Of a stretch of 10,437 nt of DNA, positions 1 to 6,446 are shown piece by piece. The stretch covers positions 1 through 10,437 of the forward strand of contig CANPXA010000048.1 in the NCBI GenBank assembly GCA_947585525.1. Direction: 5' to 3'. The first letter of the stretch is position 1; every line of letters begins with the position of its first letter. This DNA is from an uncultured Akkermansia sp. (GTDB lineage: Bacteria > Verrucomicrobiota > Verrucomicrobiia > Verrucomicrobiales > Akkermansiaceae). Made by a program: the position numbers and the translations under genes. The notes beneath the pieces were generated by a model. It searched no databases, had not been told where the DNA came from, and saw nothing but the letters and a program-made list of their open reading frames with translations.

Positions 1-1
1 A

Positions 2-841
2 CTGCTTAATTCCTTGTTAGGTGAAGAGATCTTACCGGATAAGGCGATTCCTACTACAAGTTCTATCATAACACTTCGGCGGGACGCAGCTCGCGAAGAT
101 TACGAGGTTAATTGTTATGCGGAGGACGGTGACGTAAGAATTGAACATTTTGACGATTCTTCTGAAGTGCGTACGGATTTGGATCAATGGGGATCACACC
201 AAGGAAAGGATCCAAGGTGGGCCACGATTGACGTCAAGGGTCCTTTTCCTCATGCATGTAAAGGCCTAAATCCGAACTTTATTTTGCGTGATACGCCGGG
301 CGCAGAGGCGTACGCTAGCGAAGAAGAGCAGGGGCATCGCTTGGAAGAGGATCTGAAGAGAGATTCCGAGCGAGCCCTTAAGTCCATTGAGAGGACAGAT
401 TTGCATCTTTTTTGTGTTTCATGTGAAGCGATAGGGAGTGAAAGTGACAAACATTTTTATGATAAATTTTTTGCGGAGCGACCATGTATTCACGTTCTTA
501 CAAAAAGAGATTTAAGTCACGAAAACAATGATAAAAAAATTATCGATGACTACATGAACAAGATGAAGCTGACAACCAATGAGGAAGCAATTATGTGTAC
601 TGTTTTAACGGGAATAGTCCCTGATGAGAAGACAAGTAAACGAGGTCGATTTATCAACAATGGTAAGGATTCTTTGATTACGGCTATTCAACAGTGCCTT
701 GACCCGGAATTTCTGATCAAAAAAATGAGTCAAATTGCTCAATTTATAATTGAAAACCATTCGAATGAGAATTTGCCTGCTTTTAAAGAAATCTCTATGA
801 TTCACTTTCGCAATCTAGATTCGGTTTTGAAAAGCAAGTGA
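2..841 (+). CDS. Dynamin-like GTPase, 5' end cut by window
   Basis: The reading frame is open from the window edge (in-frame CTG at 2), so the start and the P-loop lie outside. The first visible residues, LLNSLLGEEILP followed by PTTSS, match the segment just after the P-loop in dynamin-family GTPases (NALLGEExLP, then the switch I threonine). The G3 motif DTPG is encoded at 290-301 and the G4 motif TKRD at 500-511; a CTVLTG stretch about 30 residues later sits where G5 is expected. About 280 residues remain and only about 80 follow G5, so the long helical stalk of full bacterial dynamins is absent: this looks like a GTPase domain with a short helical tail. No membrane segment is seen. It ends 22 bases before the next GTPase gene. 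GTP binding is well supported; membrane remodelling is not shown. Confidence 0.82.
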   Translation: MLNSLLGEEILPDKAIPTTSSIITLRRDAAREDYEVNCYAEDGDVRIEHFDDSSEVRTDLDQWGSHQGKDPRWATIDVKGPFPHACKGLNPNFILRDTPGAEAYASEEEQGHRLEEDLKRDSERALKSIERTDLHLFCVSCEAIGSESDKHFYDKFFAERPCIHVLTKRDLSHENNDKKIIDDYMNKMKLTTNEEAIMCTVLTGIVPDEKTSKRGRFINNGKDSLITAIQQCLDPEFLIKKMSQIAQFIIENHSNENLPAFKEISMIHFRNLDSVLKSK

Positions 842-851
842 TAAATACGAG

Positions 852-858
852 AAGGAGG
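852..858 (+). promoter_or_regulatory. Strong ribosome binding site
   Basis: AAGGAGG lies 5 bases before the ATG at 864 and fixes that start. It is one of the few canonical Shine-Dalgarno sites in the window, and it shows that the host can use SD-led initiation. Confidence 0.8.
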
Positions 859-863
859 ATAAT

Positions 864-1745
864 ATGTTAAAGGTAGAGGATATAAAGGATCGGTTAATGA
901 AAAAGAAGATTATACTACTTGGAGTGTCAGAATCGGGAAAGACCAATTACGTTGCGTCTGCTCTTGCCTACATGGGAAAATACGGCTGTATGGGTTGGAG
1001 ACTTCAGGAGGGTAATACAAAGGTAGATGAACGAATCGACGAACTCCAGGAGCATTTTCAATCGGGAAAATGGCTTGAGAAAACAGATAAAAACAAAGAA
1101 GGTGATGAGTATAGATTTTACCTTCCTTCCAATTTTCTGAGATTCGGATTCCTCCCTAAGGAAGTGGTTATTAAGGATTGGCCAGGGGAGGCTTTTTCAG
1201 CTATTGCTAGCGGGAACGATGGTGGTAATATAAAGCTTGAGGAGTTTAGGAAGGATTGCAACGATGCCGCCGGATTTATGCTCTTCATCGATGGCGAATG
1301 GTTAGATGACAAAACAAAGGAAAAAGAAGTCAAGAAATGCCTTCGCATAATGAAGGAAGAAATTATCACAAAAGGATCCCTGAAACGAACTTTTGCTGTC
1401 GTTGTTACGAAATCTGATTACCTGTTCCCGGAGTATCAAACCATAGGTGAGGATTACCAAATGCTATCAAAACATTTAGATCGCATGAATGAGAAAAGGG
1501 CGGAAATTCGAGAAAAACTGGGCACGCTTTTCAATTTAGCTGAAGCAAGAGGGTATGACATAGATATATTCTTTGTCACACTTGTCCCAGATAAAAAATA
1601 TTTCAAGGTCTCGGAGAAAGCCGGTCGAATCCCAAGCGAGGATTGGTCTTTGAAGGAAGTCATGGAAACACATTATGGACATGGTCCCGATGTGGAGGAG
1701 GGTTTCATGTATGGTCCCTTTTTATGGATTTTGGATCATGTTTGA
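864..1745 (+). CDS. TRAFAC-type GTPase A, double-GTPase-like
   Basis: This 293-residue soluble protein carries a complete GTPase motif set: P-loop GVSESGKT (20-27), a likely switch I threonine at T74 in GKWLEKT, G3 DWPGE (105-109) preceded by hydrophobic VVIK, and G4 TKSD (182-185). The GKW..T segment and the DxxGE form of G3 resemble the TRAFAC-clade 'double-GTPase' (DO-GTPase) families described from bacterial conflict systems. That family assignment is from pattern only. The protein ends in MYGPFLWILD, a motif shared with the next gene product, its clear paralogue. The start is fixed by AAGGAGG 5 bases upstream. The first 12 residues precede the core and are absent from the paralogue. It probably acts as a GTP-dependent switch or sensor with its operon partners. 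No effector domain is fused to it. Confidence 0.9.
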   Translation: MLKVEDIKDRLMKKKIILLGVSESGKTNYVASALAYMGKYGCMGWRLQEGNTKVDERIDELQEHFQSGKWLEKTDKNKEGDEYRFYLPSNFLRFGFLPKEVVIKDWPGEAFSAIASGNDGGNIKLEEFRKDCNDAAGFMLFIDGEWLDDKTKEKEVKKCLRIMKEEIITKGSLKRTFAVVVTKSDYLFPEYQTIGEDYQMLSKHLDRMNEKRAEIREKLGTLFNLAEARGYDIDIFFVTLVPDKKYFKVSEKAGRIPSEDWSLKEVMETHYGHGPDVEEGFMYGPFLWILDHV

Positions 1746-1810
1746 GAATAACATTTTCCTTTTTATTAAATTGTCTCTGCAAAGTTACAGCGGATTAGTA
1801 CAACATAGGA

Positions 1811-2650
1811 ATGAAAGAAAGGAAAATTATCACGCTAGGTCTCCCGAATTCAGGAAAATCGAACTATATTGCTGCAACTATTGCTTATATGAGCAAATAT
1901 GACTGTGGAGGGTGGCGTCTTCAAAATGGCGATATCAATGTGCTTCAGAAGGTTGATGAAATACAGCGTGATTTCCGGTTGGGGAATTGGGAGGAAAAGA
2001 CCCCTGTGGGTACGTATAAGCAGTATACTTTTATGCTTCCTGGAAGTTTTTGGAATTTCCGCCGTGAAAAGAGGGTAACCATCATCGATTGGTCAGGAGA
2101 AAATTTTGCTAATATTGTGAATGGAGGAAATGCAAGACCAAACGGAATGGATAAATTTAGAGAAGATTTGCAGAGTGCTGACGGTTTTATGTTATTCGTA
2201 GATGGAGAAAAATTCCTCGATGAAAAAGAGGACGGCAAAAAAGAAAGAAGGTCTTTGAGAGGCATTATGGATACGTTGCTTTCTGACCCGTCGCATCACA
2301 ATAAATGTTCTTTTGCCATAATAGTTACTAAGGCAGATTTCCTCATGACGGAGGGTGTAATAAAATTTGAGGATATACTTGAAAAGTTTAAAGAGAAGTA
2401 CGGTGCCCTATGGCTCACATTAGAAGATAGAGCATATGCTAGAGGCTTATTTCCTGTCTCATTAACGCCGTCAAGAGAATTTCAAATAACTGATCCCGCC
2501 GGAGGACGTAGACCTAGTAAAAAATGGGATTTGGGAAAGGTTATGGAGTTTTCGTGCGTTGATATACCACCGCAGGAAGCATCGTCATGGCAATGGTATT
2601 ATTACCAAAGGATGTATGGGGCATTTCAGTGGCTTCTTGATATCTTGTGA
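1811..2650 (+). CDS. TRAFAC-type GTPase B, paralogue of GTPase A
   Basis: This 279-residue soluble GTPase has P-loop GLPNSGKS (10-17), switch I threonine T64 in GNWEEKT, G3 DWSGE (93-97) and G4 TKAD (173-176). It aligns with the preceding gene product along its whole length, including the shared AYM.KY..GWRL stretch after the P-loop, the GR.PS..W.L..VME segment near residue 232, and the C-terminal MYGAFQWLLD. Both paralogues keep every nucleotide-binding motif, so neither looks like a dead subunit; a GTPase pair or heterodimer is plausible. ATG 1811 is the first start after an in-frame TAG at 1796. The ribosome site is poor (AGGA directly against ATG). The 65-base gap before it is the largest between clear genes of this operon. 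The 3' end overlaps the next gene by GTGA. Confidence 0.9.
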   Translation: MKERKIITLGLPNSGKSNYIAATIAYMSKYDCGGWRLQNGDINVLQKVDEIQRDFRLGNWEEKTPVGTYKQYTFMLPGSFWNFRREKRVTIIDWSGENFANIVNGGNARPNGMDKFREDLQSADGFMLFVDGEKFLDEKEDGKKERRSLRGIMDTLLSDPSHHNKCSFAIIVTKADFLMTEGVIKFEDILEKFKEKYGALWLTLEDRAYARGLFPVSLTPSREFQITDPAGGRRPSKKWDLGKVMEFSCVDIPPQEASSWQWYYYQRMYGAFQWLLDIL

Positions 2651-3645
2651 AAATAAATCTTTTACAGTTTTGTTTCCAAGGAGGAAATCGGTCTGAATAT
2701 AACGTTCAAGGATCATTTCCTGATGCGAGTTCATGGGCGACCCTCGTGAAGAAAATGGCTGTGACTTCTTTTCCAACGTATCCCCAAGACGATTCGGACA
2801 TACAGTCGATGGCGTTCGCCAATCTTCCAGGGGGTGATCTTGGGAAGGGCGTGCGTATTCACTGTGTCTATTTCAAAATTACCAGAGCACGCGCTTTTCG
2901 TAATGTGTTTTGCTTCGCCTACAGGATTGAGGAGTGCCCTATGGAGAAACTAGCTGTAATTTCTTCTGAGGAATGGTACAGACTTTGTTGTCATTTGACC
3001 CCGGCTGATAAGCAAATTGAACTTCCTGAGAAGGATTTCTCACGAAGTGACATTCCTAGACTAACGGATAAAGAAAACGGGATATTTTTATACAACTTCC
3101 CAGATAGAAGAGGTAAGATGCATACGGGGGAGCTATCGGCGAGCGAATGGCAGAAAATTATCCAACCTCTACCAAAGCCGCAACCTCCTGAACGGCCCCC
3201 AAAACCTTCTCCTTGGAGACAAGTTGATATCAGATATGCAGTGGTTATGGCTTGCGCAGCTTTTCTTCTAGGAGGTCTGTTTGACCGGACAATGATTCAA
3301 CGATCCAATGATGTGCCTGTGGAGAATACGAAAATAAAGAACAAATATTCCGATTGTGTTTGCGAGAAAGATTCCTCGCCACAAAATCCTATCCCTAAAG
3401 ACCAGCCACCTTCGCCTTCTCCGAGTGATCACTCAGAGAATGTAGAAGATAGGGATGATAGGGATGATAGGGATGATAGGGATGATAGGGATGATAGGGA
3501 TGATAGGGATGATAGGGATGATAGGGATGATAGGGATCAAGATTCAGAAGAAGAAAATACGTCTCGCGATTCAGAGACTACAGAGCTTCCCTCGGATTTA
3601 ACAGATGAACAGCTTAGACACTCCTCAACATCAAGAGATTTATGA
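2647..3645 (+). CDS. GTPase-linked single-pass membrane protein with DRD repeat
   Basis: The 332-residue product starts with GTG overlapping the previous stop (GTGA), which implies translational coupling. Residues 1-175 form an unrecognised alpha/beta-looking domain rich in glycine turns: INLLQFCF then GGN, GSFP (22-25), NLPGGDLGKG (59-68), RIHCVYF (70-76). A proline-rich linker (174-190) leads to one predicted transmembrane helix (about 197-212). After it come a CVC motif (237-239), a Pro/Ser linker, ten perfect Asp-Arg-Asp repeats (268-297) and an acidic Ser/Thr/Glu tail. I do not recognise the N-terminal domain. By position it could be a partner of the GTPases, like the GTPase-associated proteins reported beside double-GTPases, but I see no motif proving this. 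Net positive charge does not clearly favour one side, so topology is open. Confidence 0.83.
   Translation: MKINLLQFCFQGGNRSEYNVQGSFPDASSWATLVKKMAVTSFPTYPQDDSDIQSMAFANLPGGDLGKGVRIHCVYFKITRARAFRNVFCFAYRIEECPMEKLAVISSEEWYRLCCHLTPADKQIELPEKDFSRSDIPRLTDKENGIFLYNFPDRRGKMHTGELSASEWQKIIQPLPKPQPPERPPKPSPWRQVDIRYAVVMACAAFLLGGLFDRTMIQRSNDVPVENTKIKNKYSDCVCEKDSSPQNPIPKDQPPSPSPSDHSENVEDRDDRDDRDDRDDRDDRDDRDDRDDRDDRDQDSEEENTSRDSETTELPSDLTDEQLRHSSTSRDL
3448..3537 (+). repeat. Perfect 9-bp tandem repeat, 10 copies, in frame
   Basis: GATAGGGAT is repeated ten times without a mismatch. It encodes ten Asp-Arg-Asp triplets in the C-terminal tail of the membrane protein. Every codon is GAT or AGG, so the repeat is uniform at the DNA level. 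This points to recent slippage expansion rather than selection on an old protein repeat. Gain or loss of a unit keeps the frame, so strains may differ in tail length. Confidence 0.97.
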
Positions 3646-3848
3646 AAATTAGCGATTTCCCCAAAAAAACTTCAATGCAGAAAGGATTGTGGAAATGGTG
3701 GTTCCTTATCTTTGGCGTCATTATAGGTGGTTTGTTCTGGCCATGTGATGGATGTGGTGGGGATGGGAGAATGTGGCTAGGCAACGAGTGTGGGGAGTGT
3801 AAAGGTAGCGGCAAGATGATAGTAAAATTGATAACATTTGGATTTTAG
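3642..3848 (+). CDS. Small membrane-anchored DnaJ-type zinc-knuckle protein
   Basis: This 68-residue ORF starts at an ATG overlapping the previous stop (ATGA), strong evidence that it belongs to the operon. A hydrophobic segment (about 17-33, WKWWFLIFGVIIGG) is followed directly by two CxxCxGxG motifs: CDGCGGDG (35-42) and CGECKGSG (50-57). These are the cysteine-knuckle signatures of the DnaJ central zinc-binding domain, where pairs of such motifs bind zinc. No J domain is present. Zinc binding and a protein-contact or chaperone-like role are inferred. The cysteines lie immediately after the helix, so the knuckle would sit at the membrane surface. No family name is recognised. Confidence 0.75.
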   Translation: MKISDFPKKTSMQKGLWKWWFLIFGVIIGGLFWPCDGCGGDGRMWLGNECGECKGSGKMIVKLITFGF

Positions 3849-3852
3849 ATTT

Positions 3853-3856
3853 GGAG
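3853..3856 (+). promoter_or_regulatory. Ribosome site for the 38-residue ORF
   Basis: GGAG within TTGGAGAAC lies 8 bases before the ATG at 3865. It is the main reason to prefer translation of the small ORF over reading this gap as non-coding. Confidence 0.5.
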
Positions 3857-3864
3857 AACTTCTT

Positions 3865-3981
3865 ATGCTTTCTATTGTTCGCAAATACGGTATTTATTCT
3901 GTTGTTGTTTCTTTATTAGACGGTGAAGAGCTTGTGAAAAGTACAAAGGTATTGCGGAATAGTACATTAATCATCTTATGA
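3865..3981 (+). CDS. 38-residue small ORF coupled to TM2 gene
   Basis: ATG 3865 opens a 38-codon frame (MLSIVRKYGIYSVVVSLLDG, ending NSTLIIL) with a GGAG site 8 bases upstream. Its TGA overlaps the ATG of the TM2 gene (ATGA). It fills the gap between the zinc-knuckle gene and the TM2 gene, and it would explain how the TM2 gene is translated without a ribosome site of its own. No domain is recognised; the SVVVSLL and LIIL stretches are hydrophobic but too short for a confident helix. It could be a true small protein or a translated leader that delivers ribosomes to the TM2 start. Confidence 0.5.
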   Translation: MLSIVRKYGIYSVVVSLLDGEELVKSTKVLRNSTLIIL

Positions 3982-4214
3982 ATATGGAAGAAAACATATC
4001 GCCTAGGTCACGCACGGTGACGCTCATATTAGCCTGTTTATTCTTTTGCTCGTGTTGCGGTGGGTTGCACCGTATTTACACGGGAAAAATCATTTCAGGT
4101 ATTCTACAGATTCTGACAGGAGGAGGGCTCTTCATCTGGCAGATTATCGACATCATCCGCATCCTGCTTGGGACCTTCGATGATGCCCAGGGTCGGGATA
4201 TCACGGAATGGTGA
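3978..4214 (+). CDS. TM2-domain membrane protein, copy 1
   Basis: The 78-residue product has the TM2 layout (PF05154 type): a charged N-terminus, first helix (about 13-28, VTLILACLFFCSCCGG), a short HRIYTGK turn, then a second helical stretch GILQILTGGGLFIWQIIDII followed by G.FDDAQGRDI. The usual G.HR.Y.G..., W..D and D..G positions are all present. A CSCC cysteine cluster in helix 1 is unusual. The role of bacterial TM2 proteins is mostly unknown. The start comes from the ATGA overlap and from the near-identical second copy at 6447. The two copies differ at 3 residues (F22L, I56V, T66S), while most DNA differences are silent, so the protein is under purifying selection. Confidence 0.9.
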   Translation: MNMEENISPRSRTVTLILACLFFCSCCGGLHRIYTGKIISGILQILTGGGLFIWQIIDIIRILLGTFDDAQGRDITEW

Positions 4215-4530
4215 AGCCGCGGGCTATTTACGAATTTCAAAGTCCCTGATGGGCTCGGAGGAGGATTGGACAAAAGCACGACTTTTGCCCGAAGGGTGAG
4301 TGAGCAGTGTGGAGTCGATGAGTTAATGGACGATGTTTTCCATGATGATGCGGTAGCTTTTTGCGAATCGATGTCGTGTCTTTCTTAGGAGTCTTGTGTC
4401 TGCTTATACGCAAGTAGCACGGAAAGCTCGTCACCGGACAGGTGAATGGAAAATGAAGGAACAAAGATAATTGTAGTAAAAGGGATTATTCCGGCTTGAG
4501 ATTATGGTTAGATTGATGTAAAGTATCAGT
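4215..4530. other. Gene-free spacer with decayed intergenic repeat
   Basis: I see no credible gene here. ATTTACGAATTT lies at 4226-4237 and a CAAAAG/CTTTTG stem-loop at 4271-4287. The words around that stem (GATTGGACAAAAGCA and CTTTTGCCC, then GGGTGA) recur at 6785-6820 in the second spacer, so this is a shorter or decayed copy of the same intergenic element. The stretch 4300-4490 holds nothing recognisable. The last 35 bases carry the promoter-like motif described separately. No T-tract terminator is evident after the TM2 gene. Confidence 0.6.
4496..4524 (+). promoter_or_regulatory. Putative leaderless promoter of Sel1 gene 1
   Basis: TTGAGA (4496-4501), a 17-base spacer and TAAAGT (4519-4524) form a fair sigma70-like pair ending 6 bases before the ATG. 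No Shine-Dalgarno site is present. The in-frame stop nearest upstream is the TAA inside the -10 box. The same arrangement and spacing precede the paralogue. A start of transcription at or near the ATG is inferred. Confidence 0.4.
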
Positions 4531-6045
4531 ATGAGTACGGGAACGGACAGTCACCAACAGTCGGCTCGATCTGCCCTGCAACGGGTAGCTGCTCCGTCTT
4601 CCGCTATTCCGGTTTCCTCCGACGATTCTCTTTTCAGGAAGGGCGTGAAGCTCCTCTTTGGCATCGGGATGGAACGTGACTTGCGACGTGCTGTACAATG
4701 CTTCCGTGAGGGCTATGCCAAGGGCGACCACAATGCCGGGTATATGCTGGTCGAGTGCTTATCCTCCGGAGATGGCACCGCCCGCGATTTCGATAAATCT
4801 TTTCAGATTGCCTTGGATCTCGTTGATAAAGGCTTTTATCCGGCATATTACCTGGTAGCAAATGCTTATACGTCCGGCAGAGGCACGGTCATGGATCCGG
4901 AGAAAGGGGAAGCGTACGGCGCCAAAGTGTTCGAATATTGCTCAGAGCCTCTGCCCGGGGTCGATGAATCGATCCGTTTTGAAGCTCTCTTAGCCAGCAT
5001 GGGGATCAAGGATGAGGAAGATTGGTACGCTATTGAGAGGACCGCACGAAAATACCGAGAAATTTCGGATTGGCCCACGCGTCATGGATGGTTGGCTATG
5101 TCTCTTCTGCAAATAGCCGGAGAAAGCGCCTCTGCGAAGCAGGAAATGTTAGAAATCATCGAGGCTGGCTGTGCAGAAAATGATGTCCTCAGTTTCTCTG
5201 TAAAAACATTTGTGGAAGCCGCGCAGGAACAGTACAAGGAAGCACAACAAACTGCGAAGCTCGGTTTGAAGATTGTGCCGGGATTCACACTTTTGTGCGA
5301 TCTTATGTGGACGATTGCCTCACATCTCAATGAGGACATTGACAAAGTCAAGCATGAGTTTTGGAGGGCGTGCGCTTTAGGAGATTCTGTTATGAGTCGG
5401 GGTAACGATCTCGGAGTAAAAATTGAAATAGAGGTTCCCCACTTTGTTGGTGGCTGGATTGTGTACAGAGAGGATATAGCTGAGGAAAAAATAGAAAAAG
5501 ATCAGAGTTTCTATCAGGAACAGCCTGTTATTGTCGTCAAAAATACGAGCGATGAGAAGTTAGAAGGGGCAACGATTCGCCTCTGTAGTGCAGATGTAAA
5601 GCTGGATAGAACGTTTCCTTTGAAACCGATTCCCCCTCACGGAGAGATATCACTTGAGGCATTTGACCTCGGCGATATTCAATATGGCGAAAAACTTTAC
5701 GTGCGGATCAGTAAAGGAGATCGCTATTCTGAAATGGCTCTGGACACGGTACAAGGGCTCAATGATTTTCGCCTTCCGTTCATGCCTCTCATGCTGACGT
5801 GGAAAAGTGGCACACTCGGAGGCTGCATTCTCCGCCTAAGGTGCCTTGAGGGAACGCTCTCCAATATCGTTGTAACCAAGCAATCCGGGGCTACCGCCCG
5901 CATTTCTTCGTTGGAGGTAACTCAAGGACCCGCTTCCGTCGGGTGGAGGGAATTTTCAGATGGTTCGTGTTTAACTCCCCTTGAAAATTTTGTCGTACAA
6001 TGCGATGGTTATGCACCAATCACCGGATTCATTAAGTTATTATAA
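4531..6045 (+). CDS. Sel1-repeat protein with beta-rich C-terminal domain, copy 1
   Basis: The product has 504 residues. After a Ser/Ala-rich N-terminal linker (1-31) come three Sel1-like repeats, roughly 33-66, 67-102 and 103-136, with the family pattern of alanine/glycine helix contacts and the turns GIGMERD, GDGTARD and GRGTVMD. A longer helical region (about 145-300) contains an SDWPTRHGWLAM motif. The last 200 residues (from about DLGVKIEIE) are beta-rich with no named match. Sel1 repeats are protein-binding scaffolds in bacteria and eukaryotes; the partner here is unknown. No signal peptide or membrane helix is seen, so the protein is probably cytosolic. The start is fixed by an in-frame TAA at 4519 and by agreement with the paralogue. 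Neighbouring TM2 proteins may be partners, since the pair was duplicated together. Confidence 0.9.
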   Translation: MSTGTDSHQQSARSALQRVAAPSSAIPVSSDDSLFRKGVKLLFGIGMERDLRRAVQCFREGYAKGDHNAGYMLVECLSSGDGTARDFDKSFQIALDLVDKGFYPAYYLVANAYTSGRGTVMDPEKGEAYGAKVFEYCSEPLPGVDESIRFEALLASMGIKDEEDWYAIERTARKYREISDWPTRHGWLAMSLLQIAGESASAKQEMLEIIEAGCAENDVLSFSVKTFVEAAQEQYKEAQQTAKLGLKIVPGFTLLCDLMWTIASHLNEDIDKVKHEFWRACALGDSVMSRGNDLGVKIEIEVPHFVGGWIVYREDIAEEKIEKDQSFYQEQPVIVVKNTSDEKLEGATIRLCSADVKLDRTFPLKPIPPHGEISLEAFDLGDIQYGEKLYVRISKGDRYSEMALDTVQGLNDFRLPFMPLMLTWKSGTLGGCILRLRCLEGTLSNIVVTKQSGATARISSLEVTQGPASVGWREFSDGSCLTPLENFVVQCDGYAPITGFIKLL

Positions 6046-6210
6046 TCCTATTTTACCAATGGCATGATCATGAAGATAATACCATGGACACAATTCGTCA
6101 ATTAGCAGAACATTTGAATGAGAGATGCTACACGGAATCTCGACGTGGCTGATCGCCGTGCGTGTGGTCAGACTCATGGTTCTTTCACGGAAATAGTTTA
6201 AGTAACGAGC
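6046..6210. other. Short spacer between Sel1 gene 1 and the 67-residue ORF
   Basis: I see no convincing gene, promoter or terminator. A 22-codon frame starts at ATG 6084 without a ribosome site. The CATGATCATG palindrome at about 6063-6072 is too short to interpret. Confidence 0.5.
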
Positions 6211-6414
6211 ATGGAAACGAACAGTCAACAGCAAGGACTCAGGGGTTGGTGGCAGCGGCGAGTGGAGAGGGTGAAGAATTATTTTTGTCCGAAGTATTTT
6301 GTGGATCCGATGCCTGCGCCGCCGTGGGAGGTTGCTCTTCTTATGTTGGTTCTTGCATGTGGATTGATGGGTGCAGTGTGGCTTATTCAAAGCGTATGGG
6401 GATCTTTGTGTTAG
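6211..6414 (+). CDS. 67-residue single-pass membrane protein
   Basis: The N-terminus is basic and Gln/Arg/Trp-rich (METNSQQQGLRGWWQRRVER). A PMPAPP linker follows, and then one strong hydrophobic helix (about 40-62, WEVALLMLVLACGLMGAVWL). Positive charge before the helix predicts an inside N-terminus. No domain is recognised. It lies 32 bases before the second TM2 gene, in the place that small genes occupy before the first TM2 gene, but shows no clear similarity to them. The first residues faintly resemble those of the Sel1 proteins (MSTGTDSHQQ), which may be chance. No good ribosome site is seen. Another frame crosses the same DNA, but its peptide looks random and lacks a helix, so I prefer this one. 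Confidence 0.58.
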   Translation: METNSQQQGLRGWWQRRVERVKNYFCPKYFVDPMPAPPWEVALLMLVLACGLMGAVWLIQSVWGSLC

Positions 6415-6446
6415 CAGAAAATGATCTTTTAAACCAATATAATCTG

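Larger units (their letters stand above)
3978..6045 (+). repeat. Tandem duplication module, copy 1 (TM2 + Sel1)
   Basis: This unit contains the TM2 gene, a repeat-bearing spacer and the Sel1 gene. The same gene order recurs at 6447-8744. DNA similarity runs through the TM2 gene and just past its stop (TGAAGCCG in both). It reappears in the spacer palindrome and again from about 30 bases before the Sel1 start through to the Sel1 stop. Confidence 0.85.

Noticed and set aside
2678..2695. Internal AAGGAGG as start site of the DRD-repeat protein gene
   Set aside because: No in-frame start codon follows at a usable distance. The out-of-frame CTG at 2693 opens only 18 codons. The GTG overlap at 2647 gives a sensible beta-strand start, so the motif is taken as coding for Gln-Gly-Gly.
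4300..4490. Remnant of an insertion sequence or decayed gene
   Set aside because: Six-frame reading gives no transposase motif or recognisable protein fragment, and no terminal inverted repeats were found.
6084..6152. 22-codon frame MDTIRQLAEHLNERC... after Sel1 gene 1
   Set aside because: It is very short, has no ribosome site and no linked downstream gene. It could be a remnant of something, but nothing supports it.
6438..6443. Perfect TATAAT before TM2 copy 2 as a promoter
   Set aside because: It ends 3 bases before ATG, so transcription would begin inside the gene, and no -35 box sits at 16-18 bases.
6162..6446. Long N-terminal extension of TM2 copy 2
   Set aside because: The frame is open, but TM2 copy 1 starts at the equivalent ATG (3978), the extra residues look random, and the extension would overlap the more plausible 67-residue membrane protein in another frame.
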